Shown here: in pieces, positions 56,600 through 64,000 of the stretch | Numbering within the stretch: position 1 is the stretch's first letter | How the letters are laid out: the number at the start of each line of letters is the position of its first letter | From: Earliella scabrosa | Taxonomy: Eukaryota > Basidiomycota > Agaricomycetes > Polyporales > Polyporaceae | Reading direction: 5' to 3' | DNA: 64,000 bases | Assembly (NCBI GenBank): GCA_022605405.1 | Contig: JABYQQ010000010.1 | Span: 1,364,001-1,428,000 of the forward strand | Notes under the pieces: generated by a model | Database searches by the model: none | What the model was told of the DNA's origin: nothing | The model's input: only the letters and a program-made list of their open reading frames with translations | Made by a program: the position numbers and the translations under genes

Positions 56600-58620
56600 G
56601 CGTCGTCATACGGTGAGTGCTCGTCCCTCTGTCATCGAGATCTAGAGGCTCACCGTCCATCCACAACAGCTCTCGTGCTCGCATGCTGGTGCTGGCGACG
56701 ACGGCTCGTCCATCTGACCAACCAGCCGAGCGGTGTATACCGCTGGCTGGAGTTGGAGGACGAAGCGTGAGCCAAGACACGCGTGTTGCTCATCGACTGC
56801 TCGCGACGACCATCCATGACGCACTCACGGTCGCCTTATCCATGGTCCTGGTGAGTGCTCATCCGCCAGAGGAACAGGTGCTCATTCCCCATCACTATTT
56901 TTCACCCTCACGCGCGGGTGTCGGCGAGGGCTCGTCCATCTGAACAAACCTCGTCCCTCTGCCATCACGAGGCTCATCGTCCATCCTCCCTAGCTCTCGT
57001 GCTCGCATGCTGGTGCTGGCGACGACGGCTCGTCCATCTGACCAACCAGCCGAGCGGTGTATACCGCTGGCTGGAGTTGGAGGACGAAGCCTGAGCCAGT
57101 GTACCGCTGGCTGGAGCTGGAGGACGAAGCCTGAGCCGAGACACGCGTGTTGCTCATCGACTGCTCGCGACGACCATCCACGACGCACTCACGGTCGCCT
57201 CGTCCATGGCCCTGGTGAGTGCTCATCCGCCTGCGGAACAGATGCTCATTCCCCATCACTATTTTTCACCCTCACGCGCGGGTGCCGGCGACGACGGCTC
57301 GTCCATCTGACCAACCAGCCGAGCGGTGTATACCGCTGGCTGGAGTTGGAGGACGAAGCGTGAGCCAAGACACGCGTGTTGCTCATCGACTGCTCGCGAC
57401 GACCATCCATGACGCACTCACGGTCGCCTTATCCATGGTCCTGGTGAGTGCTCATCCGCCAGAGGAACAGGTGCTCATTCCCCATCACTATTTTTCACCC
57501 TCACGCGCGGGTGTCGGCGAGGGCTCGTCCATCTGAACAAACCTCGTCCCTCTGCCATCACGAGGCTCATCGTCCATCCTCCCTAGCTCTCGTGCTCGCA
57601 TGCTGGTGCTGGCGACGACGACTCGTCCATCTGACCAACCGGCCGAGCGGTGTGTACCGCTGGCTGGAGCTGGAGGACGAAGCCTGAGCCGAGACACGCG
57701 TGTTGCTCATCGACTGCTCGCGACGACCATCCACGACGCACTCACGGTCGCCTCGTCCATGGCCCTGGTGAGTGCTCATCCGCCTGTGGAGCAGATGCTC
57801 ATTCCTTTCACCCTCACGCGCGGGTGTCGGCGACGACGGCTCGTCCGTCTCAACAAACCGTGGCAAAGGGCGTGCTCGTCCCTCTGCCAACACGAGGCTC
57901 ATCGTCCATCTTCGCCAGCTCTCGCCCTCACACGCGGGCGTCGGCGACGACGGCTCGTCTATCTGACCAACCAGCCGAGCGGTGTGTACCGCTGGCTGGA
58001 GCTGGAGGACGAAGCCTGAGCCGAGACACGCGTGTTGCTCATCGACTGCTCGCGACGACCATCCACGACGCACTCACGGTCGCCTCGTCCATGGCCCTGG
58101 TGAGTGCTCATCCGCCTGCGGAACAGATGCTCATTCCCCATCACTATCTCTCGCCCTCACGCGCGGCTGTCGGACACGACCCTTCCTCCATGTAACCAGC
58201 GGATTCCCCTTTCTCGCCACATCTCGTCCCCTGCGCTGGTCTCCGAGATAGCCCGTCCATCTGGCGTGCCAGCCGGCGGTTCAGGACCATGGTCTCGCCG
58301 TTCGCCGATTCTTGCGATCCGTCCTGCTCACCTCCGTGCACCGAGTCTGCCCCAAGGTGGGTCGTCGTCTTCCCGTCACCTATGCGCTGACTCCCTTTCT
58401 TTCCGCGCCTTTCCCTCGAACCAGATCCACTATTCACTAGCTGAGCTGCGGCTAGACGAAGCGGGAGTGGTGAATCAGAGCCATTCTCGAATTCCATGCT
58501 CGCAGCGGGTCTGGTCTGCCAGCTTGATGGGGAGTGCTCATCCTCTCACCGTTCGCTGTTTCACTGATCGTTCGTCCCACTCCACACCCTGTGAGGCGAT
58601 TCGTGCGCCCACTTCACCTG
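56600..58620. repeat. Tandem array of a ~325-bp composite repeat
   Basis: The block GGCGACGACGGCTCGTCCAT... through CTGGCTGGAG(T/C)TGGAGGACGAAGC starts at about 56,693, 57,018, 57,287, 57,611 and 57,942, spacing 325, 269, 324 and 331 bp. A second sub-block (GGCGAGGGCTCGTCCATCTG...) alternates with it near 56,931, 57,513 and, altered, 57,828. Each unit also carries GACACGCGTGTTGCTCATCG and a GGTGAGTGCTCATCC motif. Copies are nearly identical, so the array is young. Degenerate units continue to about 58.6 kb. Diverged relatives lie at 23-24 kb. Open frames through the units arise from the repeat and are not called as genes. Confidence 0.85.
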
Positions 58621-59370
58621 TTCCCTAACCGCGTGAGTTTCTTCCCTTCTGGCGCCTGTGGACCGCCCTCATATCTCTTTCCTAGGGACGCGCGCGACGT
58701 ACTCGCGGAAGCTTCGACCCCCAGGGGTCCGGCGAATGTGGCGAGTCGTCCAGCCGCTGGCAATGACGTTGACTTGTGCACGCTGGTGGTCACCGACGAC
58801 CCTCACCGTGGCGCCCTCATGATACGTTCGACGTCAACGCTCTCCCCTGCTCGCGTGCGTGTGATCGATCGTGATCACCTGGCCAGCCTGTTGGTCATCA
58901 TGCACCGATCGGTGAGCACTAGCGATCACCTCTGAGGACCACCTACGTCTCATCAACCAGTTCCTAGTGACTCTTCCTCCTGTACCGCATCAATCGAATA
59001 TATTTCATTCATGTTCTCGTGGAGAATCCTGGGCGCTCCTATCCTGGCTTCTCTGCTCAAATTGTAGCTCAATCATCGGGCATTGCTCCCAAGCCTCCCA
59101 TCATGGTCGTTCTGTGATCCTGTCGGGATGGATACGTTAATTATGGAGGGTACTGTAGTTCCTGTGGTAGGGTGGCTCTGACCGCGCGGCCTCTTTGGAT
59201 GAAGTTCTCGGTTCGCTTGCGGGTGAAGTTCTTTTTTATGTAGCACCCGTCCCCCCCTTGTCCATCAAAGCGCCTTCGCGAAATCTATACCGCGCCCTGG
59301 CATAGTCTCGAGATGCCGAGTACACATGTGCAGTCTACACAGGTTTGGCAGCGTATCACCACATGGAGAG
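58621..59370. other. Spacer after the array
   Basis: A plus frame to 58,935 has a protein-like end (DVDLCTLVVTDDPHRGALMI) but no start or splice support. The remainder shows nothing. Confidence 0.35.
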
Positions 59371-59910
59371 CTATGAGTTAACAACATCGGCAGGCGCATA
59401 ACCTGGCTGCAATGGATATGTGCTATCAGGAAACCAGGTGAATGCCAACGCCGACCCTATTTCGTCTGAAACCGTAGCCCATCCTTCGATCTCGGCCATG
59501 CTGAAAGCAGGTACTTCTTCCATCGCAAGCAGGTCGTATGATTGGTGCTTAGCAATGAGACTCTGTGTGAGCGTAACTGTACACTCCAACCCAACCTGAC
59601 ACCCCCGCAGGAACCTAGCAAGTCGACTCACCGTGTCTGCTGGCGTACCAGTGAGATGGGAATTGTTGGGCAAGGACAAGAAGTCTAGTAATAGGCTTGT
59701 ATGGGCATCACGATCACATCTCTGATCGATATGATTGTTCTGGCCGACAGGGTGTGCCGGAGCGCCATGGTCCCGCGTCGCAATGTCGGATTCAATGTCG
59801 TTGACACTGGTTATCGGTGAGTTGTAGACAAACAGTTTCTGGCGCTCGGTTTTCGGAAAGTTCATGTAAGGTGGACGCAATCGCCCATTACGGTCATAGC
59901 TGTCCAGCAT
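59371..59910 (-). CDS. Unidentified protein, possible exon of a larger gene
   Basis: An ATG at 59910 opens 179 residues to a stop at 59371. The frame may instead be an exon, because a CAG acceptor lies just inside it, before TATGACCG. Blocks such as FLRGCQVGLECTVTLTQSLI and MAEIEGWATVSDEIGSALAF look protein-like. No family is recognised. Duplicated exon-like units lie immediately upstream (59.9-60.5 kb). Confidence 0.4.
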   Translation of the reverse strand: MLDSYDRNGRLRPPYMNFPKTERQKLFVYNSPITSVNDIESDIATRDHGAPAHPVGQNNHIDQRCDRDAHTSLLLDFLSLPNNSHLTGTPADTVSRLARFLRGCQVGLECTVTLTQSLIAKHQSYDLLAMEEVPAFSMAEIEGWATVSDEIGSALAFTWFPDSTYPLQPGYAPADVVNS

Positions 59911-60480
59911 CGGTCAGAGGCATTAGGGAGAAATCATAATAGCAATACTACTCACTACGCCTTGCAGCTGGTCACGCATTTAGCATGTGTCTATCAATGC
60001 ACATCCATGATAAAAACTCACGCATTGCATACGCGTCTTCCGACGTTGTCAAGACGCCACACTGATGTTACGGTTGTTAGACAATTTGAGCATTTTGCTA
60101 GTGAATGTCAGAACTTCACCCTGAGACCGCGAAGCTGGAACAGCTCACTGTCGTGTGTATGGGAGCGGGGTTGCCGGGGGCGACGCTTTCGAACTACATC
60201 GGCCTTCATCCACGCTGGTCGGACTATACCCTTACGATCATAGCTAGTTTGAGGCGGTAGTGACTCAGCAGATGTATTCTGACGATTGTAGCCACATTCG
60301 ACTCACTATAATTTGCATCTAATCATCAGGGAAGATGTAGTGAGTAAGTACTGACATTCCCACCATCAGTTGACGACTGACGCATTGCAAACGAGCTGTC
60401 CAGTGTTGTCATTCCGCCATGTTGACGTGGCAGTGGTGTAGCAATTGGAGCAGTAGACTAGTATGAATGCTAATATCAGG
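59911..60480 (-). repeat. Tandem duplication of ~345-bp exon/intron units
   Basis: On the minus strand an acceptor followed by CTATGANCGTAANGG occurs at about 59,896 and again at about 60,240. The motif TTGCAATGCGTNAG or its relatives recurs near 59,975, 60,025 and 60,385, with alignable flanks (TTGTCAAGACGCCACACTGA versus TTGTCATTCCGCCATGTTGA on the plus strand). This looks like tandem duplication of an exon with its intron. Confidence 0.5.
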
Positions 60481-61478
60481 AGTTGGACTCATTGCGAATA
60501 TGTCAGAGCACTCACGGTCAGGTCCGCGTCTTTGCAATCCCATCGTCTTTTGCTGCTGCTGAGATCCCGCAAGGGATTAGTATCTCGGAGAACGGCTCCC
60601 ACGATTCACCCCTACCCCTCAGGCTGCATCGACAAGAGGATTGGAGGTTTGACTCCCAATCCAGAAGCGTGGAAGGGCCTCGTTCGGTCGTAGAATTGAA
60701 GCAGGACAAGATGTGTCGGTAGTAATGAAATGGCAGTATATCTGGAGCAACTCTGAGGTAAGACGATGGTCGGTAGGAGAAGAGCAAAGCCTACGCCTGG
60801 CTCGGCTTGAGTTATAACTCCCGGAACTCCCAACCCGTTATCCAGTAATCACTGCACTCTCAGGATCATAGATAAGTAGATGTATGACCGTGTAACAGAC
60901 CCCGCATAATTCATGTGCATTCGAACGGTGCCCGGCCGGGCGGAGTTTAAGTCACAAGGACAAGGACGATGCGTAGAATTCACTGTGCGTATGGATAGGC
61001 CGCTCATGTGTCGATCTCGGGCGTTAAACTGAGATTGGTCGACTCGGAGTGCTGCGCGTTAGTGGCATGGGAAAAGCTTGTACTACGAGAAGCAACGTTC
61101 GGACCGTGACTATGAGGAAGCGAGCATACTCCCAAGGTGTTGGGACAGAAACACAAATTATCCAGGTACCACAGTAAAGCCGAACTTGCCCCCGCCGCCC
61201 GAGAGTGCACGCAACCTCATGGCGGTTGAGCTAAGTATCGATACATCAATCAGTGGGTGTACCATGACACTGGCCTCTGGTCACAATCCGCACGACCAGG
61301 TACATCGGAATCCGCTCAGCCGACAATACAAAGGATAGTTTACTGCGGAAACAACAAAGGAGCCAGTCAACACACAACACAACAGTGTCCGACTATTCGC
61401 CGTTAGAACAAAGGGACTGCGCCTATAAATTCAAGGGCTCTATTGTCTGAACCTCACGCCCTGACTCTAGTCTTAAAC
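60481..61478. other. Stretch without a supported gene
   Basis: Plus frames at 60463-60722 and 61078-61338 have no family resemblance. A hairpin-like GGATTGG...CCAATCC lies near 60,640. Confidence 0.4.
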
Positions 61479-62108
61479 ATGTCAGCTATCAATACTTGTC
61501 CCGAGACGTACTGTTCTCACCCTTGTTGTATCACACATTCCTAGCTAACGTTCACGCCGTGCGGTTTATAGAGGCTTGCGTTACTTGTCTAAATCCGTGA
61601 ACGCGCAATTTGCCACGGAGCCGTGTTACGACGAGCAGCTTGAGGCGGTAGTGACCATGATCGATATATATGCAGCTGGCCCTGAGTTACAAGGAGGTAT
61701 GCATGCGTTCTTTGCCACTCTACGTTGCAGCGAGGGGGTCAACTGACTATGTTCTATACGCAGTCGGGATCGTCGTCATGCATGCGCTGTCTCAGGATAT
61801 TTGGTTCATTGGAATTGTGGAGAGGCATTGGGAGCTGCTGGACGTGGCAAGTTGGTTTTATCACGTTATACCATATGATGCTCACCTCCACAAAGACAGA
61901 CGTTGACTGTCAATGGGCTCTGAACGACTCGGAGCTCTTCTGGATGGAGTTCAAGACGAACGAAGATCTGCTAGAATTCGCGAACCATTTTCAGCGGGGA
62001 GTGAACATCGCGCAAGCCAAGTACGAGGCCGAGTTGGAAGCTCTGTTTAGCGTCGCAACTAGAGCGGTACCCAGCCACACCGAAGCCATGGACGCTAACG
62101 GGAATTGA
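61479..62108 (+). CDS. Unidentified 149-residue protein
   Basis: Four exons (introns 61508-61571, 61697-61763 and 61851-61899, all GT-AG) close to exactly 150 codons. The protein has GLRYLSKSVNAQFATEPCYD, EQLEAVVTMIDIYAAGPELQ, GIVVMHALSQDIWFIGIVER, HWELLDVANVDCQWALNDSE and DLLEFANHFQRGVNIAQAKY, largely helical and acidic. No signal peptide or transmembrane span is seen. No family is recognised. Consistent splicing makes a real gene likely. Confidence 0.65.
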
Positions 62109-62899
62109 AGAACCGATTACGTACCTTAGTCTAAGTGCAGCGAATGAGAGATCGGATCCATGATTGATGGACTACATACAATAGAGAGGGATGAAGAGTA
62201 GGACTAGACGTTCTCTATCTGATACAATGATGAAGAAATGCAGTATGGGATAGGTGGTAGCTGCATGCACGATCCCCACAACGACAGTCTGAGCAGATAT
62301 AGATAGGTTGAGAACGTAACTGACTTTTGATTACGCCAATGGTGGTTGAACGGGTCCGTTCATCGATACCACAACTTCTTCACCCTTGAGGGCAACGCAG
62401 TACACGGGAGATACGGCAAGCGTAGCGCTACCTGTTGCATGTGCCTGTGTGAGGACAATTTACAGGGCGAGGGCGACTAGATGATGGACGGCAGTGGTTA
62501 CCGAGTCGCTCGGCCATACGGGAAGTGACTATAGTCACAAGCGGAGAAGAAAGCTGGGACGAAAAAGGAAGAATTCCAGACGCAGTGTCGCCAAGTCTAA
62601 TTGGCGCGTGCGAACTTGGCTTCTCGGGCGCCAATAGGGTTACCCTCGACCACCATCTCTTTCTTTCCCGGTGCCTGCTCCGAGCTTGCTCTGCCTTACA
62701 ATCCGCACTATGCGTATCGCTCATGGCTCCAATATGGGAAGATGTTGGACCCGTGATCATATGTAGCTGCAGTTCGTGACACTATAGACAAAGCAATATG
62801 AGAGAAGATGTCTGGGCGTGGCAATCCACTGCACGGACAAAGGAAACGCGAATGTTATTTTAGTTGCCGTCAACACAACATGGTGTGATTCCCGAAATC
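62109..62899. other. Spacer upstream of the right-edge gene
   Basis: Overlapping short frames on both strands, no support for coding. Presumed promoter of the gene starting near 62900. Confidence 0.4.
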
Positions 62900-64000
62900 A
62901 TGAGGTATGTCTCTCAGTCTCGCTTTACAAGGGGAAACCACTTATCCGAGTGGCACAATGATTTATAGCGACAGAGGGATTTGCAGCAAGTGCACTTGGA
63001 GCTTTGCCATCTTGACTGCCTCGAAATGTCAATTCGATACGCACCCGAAATCCTGGAGCAGTGGGGTACTATTATACATGTCCTGTCCGGCACGATCGCC
63101 TCATCGTGGTTCGAGGATTGTCGTATGTCGGCTCATCCTCTACCGCTCATATAATCACTGATGTGCCCAGTCTACTATCACAGCGCGCATCTGGCCAAAG
63201 AGGTCGATGATCTTCTTGTATCATTACGGGATGAAACCGGCACCAACAGCGTCGAGCGCCTTGACAGGGATGCTGTTCACCGCCTGATACGCATCATAGG
63301 CAACATGTGCGAGCATGTATGTCTTGCCAATAAGCTACACTACGTCGGCGAGTATTCTTCCGTTCCTATAACGAGATATAGTCTGAGACGCCCCACCAGG
63401 GATTCTTGTGAAGGTCGTACATTTGCTTCGCTCCGACGCCATGGTTCTGCCGGCGCTCCCGATTTTGGCTACCGTTGCTCGTCGTGGGGGCTCGGTGGCC
63501 AAGAGTCTGGTCCGCCGGTTCATCCCCTCTATCACAAGGATGCTGGAAGGCTGTCCTTCGAGCTCTAGCGCAGCGCAGTGGGCTATCTCGACCATCGCGT
63601 TCGCAACTAAAAACTCTCACTTCCTTGATGGGGCTTCCGCCCCGGCCAGTTCGAACATTCCCCCTATCTTCCGGACCGTCAGCGACCTCTTGTTCTCCAA
63701 GTTCACCGCGCGCGAGCCACTGCAGCAAGCCTTCCTACTCCTCGGACGCATCGTAGAGGGCAACCCCATGTCAGCGCAAAATTTTCCGACAATCCCGAGG
63801 ATCCTCGTCGCCCTTATGCACAGTCACGCTCTTCAGACCCGTGCCCGTGCCATGCAGATTTTGGTCAACTACCCTGGAGACCAGCCCCGGACTTACGATC
63901 TACGGCGTTACTTCGCAGGAGTGACAAGATCCCTGCCATCCCACATTTCTGCGGTCATCGAAGGAGGAGGAGGGAAAGCGGAATGTATGATTCGGCCTCG
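62900..64000 (+). CDS. Alpha-helical (ARM/HEAT-like) repeat protein, 5' part
   Basis: The likely start is ATG 62900, followed by a short first exon (M-R). After an intron: LQQVHLELCHLDCLEMSIRY, APEILEQWGTIIHVLSGTIA. After another intron: HLAKEVDDLLVSLRDETGTN, RDAVHRLIRIIGNMCEH. Then a long exon runs off the edge: VKVVHLLRSDAMVLPALPIL, VRRFIPSITRMLEGCPSSSS, AREPLQQAFLLLGRIVEGNP and FPTIPRILVALMHSHALQTR. Repeated amphipathic helices suggest an armadillo/HEAT-like scaffold. No specific family is assigned. The gene is truncated by the window. Confidence 0.65.

Noticed and set aside
56600..58200. CRISPR-like alternation of repeats and spacers
   Set aside because: Units are about 325 bp with near-identical whole units and the genome is eukaryotic; this is a tandem repeat.
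56600..58200. Many 60-180 aa open frames on both strands in the array
   Set aside because: They arise in parallel from every repeat unit, share peptides between strands and show no splicing or family; repeat by-products.
60620..60680. tRNA-like B-box (GGTTTGACTCC) and hairpin
   Set aside because: The T-stem does not pair, no A-box is found at the right distance and no cloverleaf forms.

Overview
This window is a piece of filamentous basidiomycete DNA, probably Agaricomycetes and possibly a wood-decay polypore. The evidence is GC-rich coding sequence, many 50-60 nt GT-AG introns inside almost every gene, HET-domain genes, a basidiomycete-type BTB gene, divergent kinase-like proteins and a Plavaka-type (CACTA-like) DNA transposon. 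Exon structures were derived by eye from splice motifs and frame. Where exon lengths sum to a multiple of three I treat the model as good (RAX1-like, both HET genes, NDUFA2, the mitochondrial HMG-box gene, SDR, kinase-like, and two unknown genes).

The left third (1-22 kb) is mostly intact and gene-dense: a partial gene at the edge, a RAX1-like RGS membrane protein, a HET gene, a BTB protein, a mitochondrial HMG-box protein sharing a 189-bp divergent promoter with complex I subunit NDUFA2, a short-chain dehydrogenase, a second HET paralog, a kinase-like protein, and a JmjC (KDM3-like) protein whose 5' half looks broken.

The middle (22-48 kb) is accessory and decayed. It holds a degenerate repeat block at 23-24 kb and an intact-looking gene built from three tandemly duplicated exon sets (25.1-26.7 kb). 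Then comes a run of recognisable but frameshifted genes: HAD phosphatase, BTB, ABCA-type transporter, PNPOx-like flavoprotein, RCC1-repeat protein, choline kinase and a CCCH zinc-finger protein. The choline kinase is split, its 5' half on the minus strand and its 3' half 1.2-2.3 kb away on the plus strand, as a local inversion would produce.

The right part (48-64 kb) holds a Plavaka-type transposase with one in-frame stop, a divergently transcribed multi-exon partner gene, a roughly 2-kb tandem repeat array (56.6-58.6 kb) related to the 23-24 kb block, a small exon-duplication region, a clean 149-aa unknown gene and the start of an alpha-helical repeat protein running off the right edge. No tRNA, rRNA or CRISPR array was seen.
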